The notes: a model not told the origin generated them from the letters alone. Numbered from the stretch's first letter, positions 24,368-35,885 are shown. The stretch is 64,000 nt of DNA from Gluconobacter kondonii (GCF_002723995.1 NZ_BEWP01000001.1:186001-250000); one strand, 5' to 3'. Made by a program: numbers and translations.

Positions 24368-27298
24368 ATGCCCCGCGCCCCTACCTTCCTGTCGCCATTC
24401 GACGCTCCGGCCCTCGTCGCCCGTCGCGGTTTGTCGTCCCTCCTGACCCCGGATGGCGAACTGTTGGAGCTAACAGCGGAAGACACGCGCGAACGTCTCA
24501 CCCAGCTTCCCCCGCCCCTTCTGGTCCACGGCCCCGCCGCCCTGCGCGCCCTAGACCTCACTCCGCTGTCCCAGCCTGTGCCATGGTTTGACCTGCTGGA
24601 CCTGTTCCTGTTCGTCCGTCCTGCCACGACCGTCGCACCCACCCCGCGCGGACTGGCCCTCGCCCTCGGAATCGACCCGCCCGAAACCATTGGCGCCGAC
24701 CTCCTGCCAGCTCTGTGCGAAACCCTTCTCGACGAACTACGCCACAAAGCCGGAACGCCCGAAGGTACGCGCCTGCGCGCCCTGATGGTCCCCCTGACCC
24801 GCGCCGGATGGGCCTGGAGCGGCGAAGTCACGGACGTTCTCGGAACCCCGCAAGACACGATCGGTGCCCATCCCTACGAAGCCATCCGCATCTGGAAGCG
24901 TCTGCCGCGCTGGGAAGAAACCGCCCCGCGCCCCGCGCCCGGAAGCCAGCCGGTCTCACCAAACGCGGCCCGTCAGCGCCTGCGAGAAATCCTAGGAGAA
25001 AACGCCGAAATCCGCCCCGGACAGGCCGATTTCGCCTCGGTCGCCACCGCTGCGTTTGAGCCGCGCGAAAGCATCGGCTCGCCCAATGTCGTCCTCGCCG
25101 AAGCCGGAACCGGTACGGGCAAGACGCTTGGCTATATCGCGCCCGCCAGCCTCTGGGCCGAGCAGAATGATGGCGCCGTCTGGATCAGCACCTATACCCG
25201 CCATCTCCAGCGCCAGATCGAACAGGAACTCCGACGCCTCTATCCGGGTGAAAAGATTCTTCGGGAGAAAGTCGTCGTTCGCAAAGGCCGGGAAAACTAT
25301 CTCTGCCTACTAAATATGGAAGACCTGCTCAACGTCGCGACCTCACGCGGCCCTGACGGCTTCTCCGCCCTTCTCCCCATGGCCCTGCTCGCCCGCTGGG
25401 CCGAAGCCAGCCGCGATGGGGACCTCATGGGCGGGGACCTCCCCGGCTGGTTCGGCGAACTCTTCGGGCATGGCACGCTGTTCGGCATTGCAGACCGGCG
25501 CGGCGAATGCATCCACGCCGCCTGCCCGCATTATCAGACCTGCTTTGTCGAACACGGAATCCGCCGTGCTCGGCAGGCCGATCTGGTCGTGGCCAATCAT
25601 GCCCTCGTTCTCTCACAGGCAGCCTGGGCCTCCCTCGCGCCACCCGGTCTGCCGGACGAAGACACCACGCCCACCCGCTATGTTTTCGACGAAGGCCATC
25701 ACATCCCCGATGCGGCTGACAGCGCTTTCGCCACAGCACTGTCCGGGCTGGAAGCTGCCGAACTCCGCCGCTGGCTGCTCGGCGCGGAAGGCAGTCGTTC
25801 CCGCGCGCGGGGTCTGCAACGGCGCCTCGACGATCTGGTCGAACGCCTGCCCATGATCGACACGCCGTTGCAAGCCGCGCTCCAGGCCGCAAGAAGCCTC
25901 CCCGCCCCCGGCTGGAGCACGCGCCTGCGCCCCGAGAACCCCGCTGACGAAAGCATCTTAACGCCTTCCGAGGATACGCCCGCCCTGCTAATCCCCGCGG
26001 ACCCCGCGCCGGAAAACCCGTCCGAAGCTTTCCTGCGCGCGCTCGACCAGCAACTCCGCGCGCGACAGACCAAAGACCTTCGGGACGGATACATTTCTGC
26101 TGAATGCGACCTGCACCCCGTCAATGACGACGTGGCCGCTGCCTCAGAAACGCTCAGCCGCGCCCTGACGCGTCTGCGCGATCCCATTCGACTTCTGGCG
26201 GACCGTCTCGCCGCACAGATCGAGGACGATGCGGAAATGGACGCCCCGACCCGTCAGCGCATCGAAGCCATGATCCGCACCCTGCACCGCCGCGCCATCA
26301 GCCGCCTGTCCGGCTGGATCGGGATGCTTGATGCGCTGCAAACGCCGCCGGAACCGGACGTCACCCCCACTTTCGTGGACTTCATACGCACCGAGCGCCT
26401 GCCCCGCACCCGCGCCACACAAGGCGACCATGATATCGGGCTGTACCGGCACTGGCTGGACCCGACCATCCCCTTCGTCTCGACCATCCAGACACCCGCT
26501 CACGGTCTACTTCTGACCTCCGCCACCCTGCGCGACCAGACCGGCCATGGCGACGCGCAGAACGAAGCAAGCTGGCACGCAGCCGAACTGCGTCTGGGTG
26601 CCACGCATTTCCTCAAGCCACCCATCCGCGCCTCGGTCATGAGCCCGTTCGACTACGCCACGCAGACACGCGCTTATGTGATTACGGACGTCTCGGGCGA
26701 AATTGCCTCACTGGCCCATGCATTCCGCGCCCTGTTCGAAACCGCCGGTGGCGGTGCGCTCGGCCTGTTCACAGCCATCCGCCGTCTGCGCGAAGTCCAT
26801 CGCCGTATCCACGAACCTCTGGAAACGCAGGGCTTTCCGCTCTACGCGCAGCATGTCGATGCGATGGACAACGCGACCCTCGTGGACGTCTTCCGCACCG
26901 AAACCCATAGCTGCCTGCTGGGAACGGACGCCATGCGCGACGGTGTAGACGTGCCCGGCGAGGCCCTGCGCATGGTCGTGTTCGAAAAGACCCCCTGGCC
27001 CCGCCCCGACATCCTGCACCGCGAACGCCGCCGTCTGCTCTCCGAAGGCCGCCCCGGTGATTATGACGACCGCATCACCCGGATGCGTCTGCGGCAGGCG
27101 TTCGGCCGCCTGATCCGTCAGGGCAATGATCGCGGCGTGTTCGTCATGCTGGACCGCCGGATGCCCTCACGCCTGCTCTCGGCCTTCCCCGACGGCGTGG
27201 ATGTCCGCCGCATGTCTCTGGCCGACGCGCTGGAAAACATCGCCCGCTTCCTGCGTCCTGAGACACAGGAAAACGAACCGCCTCTCCTTCAGGGCTGA
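24368..27298 (+). CDS. DinG/XPD-like ATP-dependent DNA helicase
   Basis: A 976-residue superfamily 2 helicase with an iron-sulfur domain. An N-terminal region of about 200 residues precedes Walker A (EAGTGTGKTLGY, about residue 251). Cys residues at ENYLCLLNM and in CIHAACPHYQTC give the four-Cys pattern of DinG/XPD [4Fe-4S] domains. The DEGH box is VFDEGHHIPDAAD (about 443), and the last motif is AFGRLIRQGNDRGVF (about 914). Such enzymes unwind 5'-to-3' and resolve R-loops or damaged DNA. Its longer N-terminus is like alphaproteobacterial homologues. It ends in a 10-base convergent overlap with the telA-like gene. Confidence 0.9.
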   Translation: MPRAPTFLSPFDAPALVARRGLSSLLTPDGELLELTAEDTRERLTQLPPPLLVHGPAALRALDLTPLSQPVPWFDLLDLFLFVRPATTVAPTPRGLALALGIDPPETIGADLLPALCETLLDELRHKAGTPEGTRLRALMVPLTRAGWAWSGEVTDVLGTPQDTIGAHPYEAIRIWKRLPRWEETAPRPAPGSQPVSPNAARQRLREILGENAEIRPGQADFASVATAAFEPRESIGSPNVVLAEAGTGTGKTLGYIAPASLWAEQNDGAVWISTYTRHLQRQIEQELRRLYPGEKILREKVVVRKGRENYLCLLNMEDLLNVATSRGPDGFSALLPMALLARWAEASRDGDLMGGDLPGWFGELFGHGTLFGIADRRGECIHAACPHYQTCFVEHGIRRARQADLVVANHALVLSQAAWASLAPPGLPDEDTTPTRYVFDEGHHIPDAADSAFATALSGLEAAELRRWLLGAEGSRSRARGLQRRLDDLVERLPMIDTPLQAALQAARSLPAPGWSTRLRPENPADESILTPSEDTPALLIPADPAPENPSEAFLRALDQQLRARQTKDLRDGYISAECDLHPVNDDVAAASETLSRALTRLRDPIRLLADRLAAQIEDDAEMDAPTRQRIEAMIRTLHRRAISRLSGWIGMLDALQTPPEPDVTPTFVDFIRTERLPRTRATQGDHDIGLYRHWLDPTIPFVSTIQTPAHGLLLTSATLRDQTGHGDAQNEASWHAAELRLGATHFLKPPIRASVMSPFDYATQTRAYVITDVSGEIASLAHAFRALFETAGGGALGLFTAIRRLREVHRRIHEPLETQGFPLYAQHVDAMDNATLVDVFRTETHSCLLGTDAMRDGVDVPGEALRMVVFEKTPWPRPDILHRERRRLLSEGRPGDYDDRITRMRLRQAFGRLIRQGNDRGVFVMLDRRMPSRLLSAFPDGVDVRRMSLADALENIARFLRPETQENEPPLLQG

Positions 27299-28539
27299 GC
27301 CAAGGGCTGCACCGACTGCTGCGCCAAGTTACGCATACTGCTCGCCAGACGGTCGCGGAGTTGATGCAGTTCTTTTTCCTGCTCCTGCGCCCTTTCGGCT
27401 GCGAGCCTGTCATTCTGCGCCATTTCGCCCAGAGCCTGCGTGACCTTGTCCGCCGCCTGCGCCAGTGCTTCCATCTGTCGCGGGTCCACACCCCGGCTGG
27501 CGGCAGTCGTCCGCGCCGCATCCAGCGCACCATCGGCCACGAGTCCAAGGATCTTGCGGTCCGCCTCGTTCAGCGCATCGCGCGCGGTAGCGGCATTGCG
27601 GTTGTCCACCTGCCCCACGGCCACTGCGCAGGTCGCTTTCAGGTTGGGAATAGTCTTCGTCAACGCCGAATGCAGCGCCATAATCCGCGCTTCTGCGGCC
27701 TCGCGCGTGCTCTTGATCATCGGGATGGTCAGAGCCGCCCGCATCAGCCCTTCGCGCTGCTCGCTCAGATGCCCCGAAAAATTCGCCAGACGTCCACGCA
27801 ATTCCATGACCTCGGCCGCATCCACAGGGTCCTGTGTCTCCAGCGCATGCTGTCGCAGCGACTCAACTTTTCGCTCGCCCTCTTCAAGCGCAAGCTGCCC
27901 GGCTGCGATATCAATGTTCAGTTCCCGCACCCCATGCCGCAGAGCCTGATACATATCCTCGAACGACGTAATGTTCCGCTTGAGATCGGCAATCGTCACC
28001 CGGGCCTTGGCTTCCTGCTGATCCATCAGGGCGTTGAACTTCTTGCGGTTCTCGGCAAATCCGCCGAGCGCATCCTTCGCCCCACCGAGCAGACCGCCCA
28101 TCTTCGCTAGAAAGCCACCCGGAGCCCCACCTTCGCCCCGCGCCAGCTTCTGCAAATCGCCGATCCTCAGGATCTTCACACCATCCAGAACACCTGCCGC
28201 GATTTCCCCAACCGCATCGCTTTCACCCAACGTCCGTCCGGCCAGCATCCGGTCTGAAACCTTCGCGAGTTCCCCAAGCGCGCCCATCCCGTGCGACAAA
28301 AGCGTGTTCAGATCCCCAAAATCGATCGTCTCCGCCCGCCGATGAGCCTCTTCAACCATGTCCGCTGGCAACCGGCTGATCTCCACCAGCCGCGGAAAAG
28401 CGGGCATCGGCTCCAGCGCCACCGGAACGGCACTGCTGGAAACCGGCGCCTCAACCTTCACAGGAGCAGGCGCAGGCTCATCGGCATAAAGATCGCTCAG
28501 ATCCAGCGGTCTGGTCTCGTCAGAACTCATGTCAGTCAT
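27289..28539 (-). CDS. TelA/KlaA family toxic-anion resistance protein
   Basis: A 416-residue mostly helical cytosolic protein of the TelA family. Pro/Ala-rich residues 1-45 look disordered; the TelA core follows with long helices, including IADLKRNITSFEDMYQALRH (about 188-207). Ser/Arg-rich coiled-coil segments reach the C-terminus (about residues 365-410, QEKELHQLRDRLASSMRN). TelA homologues are associated with tellurite or toxic anion tolerance and lie in ter-like clusters, but the mechanism is unknown. It overlaps the YbjQ-like gene upstream by 8 bases. Two ATGs lie close together (28539 and 28530); the outer is used. Confidence 0.9.
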   Translation of the reverse strand: MTDMSSDETRPLDLSDLYADEPAPAPVKVEAPVSSSAVPVALEPMPAFPRLVEISRLPADMVEEAHRRAETIDFGDLNTLLSHGMGALGELAKVSDRMLAGRTLGESDAVGEIAAGVLDGVKILRIGDLQKLARGEGGAPGGFLAKMGGLLGGAKDALGGFAENRKKFNALMDQQEAKARVTIADLKRNITSFEDMYQALRHGVRELNIDIAAGQLALEEGERKVESLRQHALETQDPVDAAEVMELRGRLANFSGHLSEQREGLMRAALTIPMIKSTREAAEARIMALHSALTKTIPNLKATCAVAVGQVDNRNAATARDALNEADRKILGLVADGALDAARTTAASRGVDPRQMEALAQAADKVTQALGEMAQNDRLAAERAQEQEKELHQLRDRLASSMRNLAQQSVQPLAQP

Positions 28540-29392
28540 CCAGCGTCAGGGTAAAGGTCGGGTCGATACGGAAATTCGGGTCCGGCTTTCCAGTGTCGTA
28601 CATGGCCGTGCCGACGGCCAGAAACTCGACGATATGATCGCCCCATACATGCGATTCTTCCCGGAGTGTCGTCCCGATGATTTCATTGGCCCCGACTTCC
28701 GCCGCATGAGCCGACATCCGCTCCATCGCGTGCTCGCGCGCCGTGTAGTAGGCCTGCGTAAACAGATCCAGTTCCACACACTGCATGGCCTGTTTGAGCG
28801 TCGTCATCAGGCTCCGGCGCGGAATATGCTGCACGCAACATCCCAGAACCAGATCCAGCGGCCGCCGCCCCGAGCGCAGCGCCAGCGCAAAATCCTGTCC
28901 CGAGAGATCGGACGTGAACGGTCTTCCATCCGGCCGCCGATATCCTGAGTGCCCCTCGGCATGAACGATGGCCGTCCCGAACGCCCGGAATTCCAGCATG
29001 CCGCTATCAGCAAGCTGTGAAATCTCCAGCCGCGTTCCCACGATCCCGTCCGCGCCAAGCTGCTCGGCTTCCTCGCGCATGATCTCAACGGCCTTCTCAC
29101 GCGCGCCATACATGGCCCCCGTGAGATCCGTCAGTTCATAGGACGTATTGCGGAACTGCGTATTGGCCTGCACCTTCCAGATGCTGTTGCCCAAACACAA
29201 TCCCAGCGCCCGGAATCCGGCCTGCTCGACGACCAGCAGCTCGCGCACGCTGAAATCCGACGTCGCAACCCGACCGCCAGAAGCCCTCACCGGCGGCACC
29301 TGTCCACCACCCTGCGCTGGTTCGGAAGATCCACCCCCGCCCCAACCCGGAGGAAGCGCGTCAAAACCCGGAACCTGATCGAAGATACCCAT
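28532..29392 (-). CDS. Tandem YbjQ-like (heavy-metal-binding domain) protein A
   Basis: A 286-residue protein with a Gly/Pro-rich N-terminus (about residues 12-35) and two copies of a YbjQ/UPF0145-type domain. Copy 1 holds AREKAVEIMREEAEQLGADGIVGTRLE (positions about 97-123) and ends in AFGTAIVHA. Copy 2 has AREHAMERMSAHAAEVGANEIIGTTL and ends in AVGTAMYDTG. Shared features are a helix starting AR-x-x-A, the LGA(D/N) turn, and the closing GTA strand. The domain is a small pentamer-forming fold; metal binding is only a database label. No membrane segment is seen. It is cotranscribed with the telA-like gene (8-base overlap) and lies 51 bases after the second YbjQ-like gene. Confidence 0.85.
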   Translation of the reverse strand: MGIFDQVPGFDALPPGWGGGGSSEPAQGGGQVPPVRASGGRVATSDFSVRELLVVEQAGFRALGLCLGNSIWKVQANTQFRNTSYELTDLTGAMYGAREKAVEIMREEAEQLGADGIVGTRLEISQLADSGMLEFRAFGTAIVHAEGHSGYRRPDGRPFTSDLSGQDFALALRSGRRPLDLVLGCCVQHIPRRSLMTTLKQAMQCVELDLFTQAYYTAREHAMERMSAHAAEVGANEIIGTTLREESHVWGDHIVEFLAVGTAMYDTGKPDPNFRIDPTFTLTLDD

Positions 29393-29443
29393 GGGACTCC
29401 CGCCGTAAAATCCACAACACCACGAGGCCGCTCAGAACGCGCC

Positions 29444-30412
29444 TCAGAACAGATCATTCAAGCCGTCAAACAGACCATCCAGTCCCTCGACGACCTCGCT
29501 GACAACCTCACCGCCGACTTCAAGACCCAGAACAGCGGCCTCAACGCGACCATCCCTACCCCGTTCGCCAGCCTCCTCCTCAACCTCGATCCGGTTCGAA
29601 ACCCCGGCGAAAAGCGGCCGATGCTGCAAGCCCGAACGAACCGCATCATCCAGCCCGCACACCATCGCCGGTGACACCGAACCCTGACCGCCGATGCGCC
29701 GATATCCAAGAATACTCACAGCCGCCCGAACCCGGAGCGACTTCACGACACCCCGTTCCGACTGCACCGTCAGTCCGACGATCTCGTCATGCCCCAACGC
29801 CCCGTCCCAGTTCCGACAGGCTGGATCGTTCCGTAAGCTCAGCGCCGCTGCATCCCGGGCCGACCGCTTGGCCTGCGTCAAAAGAGCGCTTTCCCCAATG
29901 CTGAACGCATCAAAAAAGCCTTCCAGAGGCCCCGTGTAGCGGATCTCCTCCCACGTCCCGACGCCGTAATTCACAGGCACGATTCCTGCTGCAAGCGCCA
30001 CATCCAGCGTCGCCGCATTCCACGGCACGCAAGGCAGAACATCCAGACGTTCAAGCTGCGACACACGCACCGCCTCACCATGCAACATGAACCCAAGCGC
30101 CCCGCCATGATGCTCAAGCCGGTATCGCAGGTTCAGAACAGCTCCCGCCCCCAACGCTCGCGCCTGCTCGCGGATGCGGTCCGTTGCCGTGCGCCAGCCT
30201 GCTTCATGCACCGCCTGCCAGTTCATCCCGGACTTCCACCAGGTTTCGGCATGGACATTGCCCAGCGGCATAATCGCCATGGACGGCGTCAGAAGCGCCT
30301 GTCGCACCGATCCCAGACGCACCAGAGGACGTGCCAGACTGCCAAGCTCGTGAAACGCCCTTGCCTCGGCCTCTTTTTTCGGACCGGAGGACCAAGGAAA
30401 CAGGCGCATCAC
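29444..30412 (-). CDS. Tandem YbjQ-like (heavy-metal-binding domain) protein B
   Basis: A 322-residue diverged relative of the neighbouring protein. Copy 1 has the helix and turn TATDRIREQARALGAGAVLNLRY and ends in MLHGEAVRV. Copy 2 is weaker but keeps the same order (AFSIGESALLTQAKRSARDAA ... EIVGLTV ... VRAAVSILGY). The last 75 residues are acidic and repetitive (EVVEGLDGLFDGLNDLF) and resemble an amphipathic tail. It overlaps the small unknown gene upstream by 4 bases (ATGA). Together with protein A it suggests ancestral duplication followed by specialisation. Function is unknown. Confidence 0.8.
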   Translation of the reverse strand: MMRLFPWSSGPKKEAEARAFHELGSLARPLVRLGSVRQALLTPSMAIMPLGNVHAETWWKSGMNWQAVHEAGWRTATDRIREQARALGAGAVLNLRYRLEHHGGALGFMLHGEAVRVSQLERLDVLPCVPWNAATLDVALAAGIVPVNYGVGTWEEIRYTGPLEGFFDAFSIGESALLTQAKRSARDAAALSLRNDPACRNWDGALGHDEIVGLTVQSERGVVKSLRVRAAVSILGYRRIGGQGSVSPAMVCGLDDAVRSGLQHRPLFAGVSNRIEVEEEAGERGRDGRVEAAVLGLEVGGEVVSEVVEGLDGLFDGLNDLF

Positions 30413-30795
30413 GGCTGGAAATCCGTCAGTTCAGCGGCTGCATGCCCCTCACCCGAAACCGCCAGTCCGGCCTCATAGATTTTTTGACGCAACTCCGTGA
30501 TCCAGTCCCGAACCGGAACCTGCTTGCGACTGATAACCACTCCACGCACCTCATGCGCGATTTCGGCGACCACCCCGGTTCCGTTACGCCGGAGCACGAA
30601 AACTCGTGTTTCAAACCGAAGGGCAAGCTCCTCGATATCGACCGTGCGTTTCAGCCATCCGCGTGTCTTGCGCGTCACGGTTGACTGACGCGGCAAGGCC
30701 TGTTCGCAGAAAGCGGCGAACTTTTCCAAAAAACGCTCCCGACCGCCTTCAGCGTCCCGGATCAGCGCTGCAAGATCGTCGATATTCCCGGTCAT
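30409..30795 (-). CDS. Small protein of unknown function leading the telA cluster
   Basis: A 128-residue soluble protein with no recognised family. An N-terminal helix (TGNIDDLAALIRDAEGGRERFLEKFAAFCEQ) contains one Cys and is followed by a basic patch (RKTRGWLKR) and a beta-rich middle (LALRFETRVFVLRRNGTGVVAEIAHEVRGVVI). The tail is helical. The frame extends to a TTG at 30849, but the ATG at 30795 with GAGAGG upstream is preferred. It overlaps the YbjQ-like gene by 4 bases and is the first gene of the four-gene cluster. The pattern looks like a small adaptor, but no role is assigned. Confidence 0.72.
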   Translation of the reverse strand: MTGNIDDLAALIRDAEGGRERFLEKFAAFCEQALPRQSTVTRKTRGWLKRTVDIEELALRFETRVFVLRRNGTGVVAEIAHEVRGVVISRKQVPVRDWITELRQKIYEAGLAVSGEGHAAAELTDFQP

Positions 30796-30880
30796 AAGCC
30801 TCTCTTCGAGATCGGCTGTTACAGTTCGACAGGTTTCCTTTCCCGTCAATCAGGAAATTCCGCTTTCGAAAAGTTCACAT

Positions 30881-30916
30881 AAAAAAAGCCCCCGGTCCCA
30901 ATGACCGGGGGCTTTT
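30881..30916 (-). terminator. Terminator after the TonB-dependent receptor gene
   Basis: GCCCCCGGTC and GACCGGGGGC form a 10-base stem. On the minus strand it is followed by a run of seven T. It lies 40 bases past the receptor stop codon and isolates the receptor from the cluster downstream. Confidence 0.94.
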
Positions 30917-30955
30917 CAGGACCAATGGTCCAAGCCGTCATTCAGAGTGTCAGGA

Positions 30956-33916
30956 TCAGAAATTCATGCCTGCCTGCAGGAAGAAATAACGACCCTGATA
31001 AAAGCTGCCATAGGTCGCGCCGGCGCTGTTATCCACGCCACTGGCCACGAACGGGGGCTTCTTGTTGGTGATGTTGTTGATGCCGCTCTCGAAGTTCCAC
31101 TTCTTCCAGCGGTACGCCAGCGTCAGATCCTGTTCGATCATCATCGGGGTCTTGTAACGGCCCGCCGTGGTCGAATTCAGGAACTCAGACTGATTGTTCC
31201 AGCGCATCCCACCGATGAACTGCATCATGTATGTCGCCGTGAACGCACCATGCGTCCAGCCGAACGTCGCATAGTCACGAACACGCGGAATGCCATAGGA
31301 TGCATTTGCGTTGTTCGGGCCACCCGCATACAGCAGCGCACCGGTATAGTTGGTGAACGCGCCACCCGGAACGAGCTGCTGCGTGTAGTTCAGCAGGTAC
31401 TGGAAATTGTTGGATACCGAGAGGACATCATGACGTGCCACGCGGATACGGTAGTCGAAATCAAAATCCACACCGCTTTCATGCAGAGCTCCTGTGTTCT
31501 GATCCGTGGCCGACACCGTGTTGATCTGGCCATTCGATAGACGGTTTATCGCATTGCACAACGAAGAGTTGGTGCCCGTGTAGCATCCGTCCAGAATATA
31601 CTGCGTCGGAAGCGCGCTGATCGTGTGGTTGATCGAATAGTGCCAGAACTCACCGGAAATGGAGAGGTTCGGGATCCAGCGCGGCGTGATGATCGTACCG
31701 AACGTGTAGGTCCGTCCGATCTCAGGTGACAGATGCGCATTACCACCACCCAGCGTCGGAACCTGGCCCGTACCGGACTGATGGAACGTGGAGGTGTTGA
31801 TGCCCTGCTTCGCGCAGGTTGCAGCAACCGTCGCCGCCGCAGCACCATAGGTACCGACCTGCCCCGCATCGCACGGATCGTTGGCAAGGTTGTAGCTGAG
31901 CGACTGGCCGCCATACAGTTCATAGACGTTCGGCTGACGATAGGACGTGCCGATCGTACCACGGAAGCGGATATCCTGCGTCGGAGCCCAGTTAATGGAC
32001 GCCTTCCAGTTCTTCGCCGTGTCCGACGTCGTGCTGTAACCAGACGCACGACCCTGTACGTCAACCGTCAGATCCTTCGCAAGGAAGACGTTCTTCAGCA
32101 GCGTCGCCTTGGCTTCCGCATAACCTTCCGTCACGTCGAATCCACCGCTGGTCGGCAGAACCGTATTGGTCAGGCTCTGACCGCTACTGATCAGTTCGTC
32201 AGGCGTGTTGGTCAGCTGCTCGCCGCGATGCTCGAAGCCCACCGCAATACCCAGATCGCCGCCGCCCTTCCAGGGCATCGTCGTCACGTGGTTGTTGTTG
32301 ATGCGCAGGTTCCAGTCACGAAGCTGGTAATGCGAATGCGTGTTCGTGTTGTAGTTGACGTAGGATGCAGCCTGGCTGCCCATCGTCCCGAACGGATTGC
32401 TGCACCCGAAAGACGGGCAGACCGACGGGTTATAAACCAGAGCACTCGTCGCGCTGGACGGGTCAACCTGCTGTAGACCATAGGCGTTCAGCAGCTTCGT
32501 GTACGACCCCACGTTCTCCAGATGATCCGTCGACATGTTGGAACCGTAAGTATACGACAGGTCGTAATTCCAGCCGTAAGCAATCTCACCATTCACACCC
32601 ACCTTGGCCGTGACCGTGTCGGTGGCGTTCTCATCGCGGCGATCCCCGAGTTCCGTCAGACGCTTCGTGATGTCCACGTCCTGACCGAACGGATTATTCG
32701 GATCATTGGCAGGTATGGTCAGAACGGACGGCAGCGTGCTGGGCTGGACAGAACCGTCAAACGGCTCGGCTGCCATATAAGTCGAACTGGTCCGATGCGA
32801 GTACATCACATTGGAGTACAGGTTGGCATGCCGGTTGAACTCGTAGTGGAAATCACCCGAGAGGCTGGCATCCTGAAGCTGGTTGAGCAGGCTCTGATGC
32901 CGACCATAGTCATAACGGTCGTTCGTACCCCAGCTGCTCACTGTCTTGCCGTCTGGGGCAACAGCAGCGTTCAGGCCAGATGCGCTCTGGACATGCGTAT
33001 AGTTGGAATAACCGGATCCGAAGGTCTCTCCACCCGAACCCACCGGATTATCGGACAGCTGAACCGGGTTGGCCCAGCTGCGGTTACGCTGCAGTACACC
33101 ACCCTGGGTCATGTACTGACCGAACAGCGTTAGGTTGCCCTTGTCATGATCAAAATTCCAGCCCTTGTAGGCGGAGATCATGCCCGTATCGTTGTCGCCC
33201 TGCCCGGTAATGCCACCACGGACCGTAATGTTTCCATCCGAGAGGTTATGACGCATCTTAATGTTGATGACGCCCGACACCGCATCCGCGCCATACAGCT
33301 CGGAACCGCCATCCTTCAGGATTTCGACGCTGGCGATCTGCTGAACCGGCAGCGCGTTCAGATCGATGCAGTTCGTCTGACCATTCAGCGTGGCACGCTT
33401 GCCATCGATCAGGACCAGTACGCGGTTGGAGCCAAGGTTACGGATGTCTGTGCAGGACGCACCGCCCGTACCGTTGGTTTCCGCGTTGTTTGACCCTGTC
33501 CCACCGATGGACGGAATACGCGCGAAGAAGTCGCTGAGGGTCGTGGCGCCCGTCTGCTGAATCTGCTTGGCCGTCACGATCTGGACAGGGTTGGCGTTCT
33601 GGTTGTTCGAGGAGGCAAGCGCCGATCCCGTAACGACCATACGCTCGGAACCACCCGACACGCCCTGTGCCTCAAGAACAGCAGCACGACGGCGGCTGGC
33701 AGAGGTCGGAGCCGTCGTGGCAACAGGCACAGCCACGGATTGCACGGGCGTAACAGCAGGTTTTGCAGCAGTCGTCGAAGCGGCTGTCTTGTGATTCACA
33801 GCCTTATGGGAACGGTGTTCCGGCTGTGTCGTGGACGCGGCGAAAGCCGTTCCTGACAGGGTCCCAACTCCGAGAATTGATGCACACAGCAACAGGTGGC
33901 GACGAGATGTGCTCAT
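30956..33916 (-). CDS. TonB-dependent outer-membrane receptor
   Basis: A 986-residue outer-membrane receptor. The N-terminal signal peptide (SRRHLLLCASILGVGTLSGTAFA) precedes an Ala/Thr/Val-rich linker. The plug is recognisable by GATTLSDFFARIPSI and the segment VLVLIDGKRATLNG, and a long beta-barrel closes with YFFLQAGMNF, ending in aromatic Phe as required for BAM assembly. Plug residues such as QIASVEILKDGGSELYGADAVSGVINI are typical. It imports an unknown ligand using TonB-ExbBD energy; substrate could be siderophore, sugar or other. The frame begins with TTG at 33919; the ATG at 33916 is preferred. It is monocistronic between two terminators. Confidence 0.94.
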   Translation of the reverse strand: MSTSRRHLLLCASILGVGTLSGTAFAASTTQPEHRSHKAVNHKTAASTTAAKPAVTPVQSVAVPVATTAPTSASRRRAAVLEAQGVSGGSERMVVTGSALASSNNQNANPVQIVTAKQIQQTGATTLSDFFARIPSIGGTGSNNAETNGTGGASCTDIRNLGSNRVLVLIDGKRATLNGQTNCIDLNALPVQQIASVEILKDGGSELYGADAVSGVINIKMRHNLSDGNITVRGGITGQGDNDTGMISAYKGWNFDHDKGNLTLFGQYMTQGGVLQRNRSWANPVQLSDNPVGSGGETFGSGYSNYTHVQSASGLNAAVAPDGKTVSSWGTNDRYDYGRHQSLLNQLQDASLSGDFHYEFNRHANLYSNVMYSHRTSSTYMAAEPFDGSVQPSTLPSVLTIPANDPNNPFGQDVDITKRLTELGDRRDENATDTVTAKVGVNGEIAYGWNYDLSYTYGSNMSTDHLENVGSYTKLLNAYGLQQVDPSSATSALVYNPSVCPSFGCSNPFGTMGSQAASYVNYNTNTHSHYQLRDWNLRINNNHVTTMPWKGGGDLGIAVGFEHRGEQLTNTPDELISSGQSLTNTVLPTSGGFDVTEGYAEAKATLLKNVFLAKDLTVDVQGRASGYSTTSDTAKNWKASINWAPTQDIRFRGTIGTSYRQPNVYELYGGQSLSYNLANDPCDAGQVGTYGAAAATVAATCAKQGINTSTFHQSGTGQVPTLGGGNAHLSPEIGRTYTFGTIITPRWIPNLSISGEFWHYSINHTISALPTQYILDGCYTGTNSSLCNAINRLSNGQINTVSATDQNTGALHESGVDFDFDYRIRVARHDVLSVSNNFQYLLNYTQQLVPGGAFTNYTGALLYAGGPNNANASYGIPRVRDYATFGWTHGAFTATYMMQFIGGMRWNNQSEFLNSTTAGRYKTPMMIEQDLTLAYRWKKWNFESGINNITNKKPPFVASGVDNSAGATYGSFYQGRYFFLQAGMNF

Positions 33917-34194
33917 CAAAGAACAAAATCCTTCAGAAGAATGTTGTTCCCTGTCTAAAGATCTCAGAGTGTGACTGTCACGGAAAATACATACCAGCCA
34001 TGCTTTTACGGAGCACTTGGGTGCAACATGTGATCTCTACGCAACAGTTATGCCCCACACCTGTTTTTTCGTTATCTTTCAGCAACTAAATAGACAAAAA
34101 AAGCCTCTGACCCGCAGGCCAGAGGCTTTTTTACAACAAGCAGAGTTTCCTCCATCCCTTCCCTGTAAGAAATGGAGGAAAGACCGAACTTCGA
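33917..34194. promoter_or_regulatory. Promoter region of the TonB-dependent receptor gene
   Basis: This 278-base gap contains the groEL terminator at its far end and about 180 bases of leader or promoter for the receptor. GTGAC-T-GTCAC at 33971-33981 is a short palindrome. No Fur-box-like sequence is obvious, so iron control is not supported by the sequence. No gene is seen. Confidence 0.4.
34096..34133 (-). terminator. Terminator of groES-groEL
   Basis: AAGCCTCTG and CAGAGGCTT form the stem, flanked by A-rich and T-rich runs. On the minus strand the stem is followed by seven T. It lies 60 bases past the groEL stop codon. Confidence 0.93.
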
Positions 34195-35859
<1,665 letters not shown>

Positions 35860-35885
35860 TTACGAGAGGAAACGGGGACGGCTAA

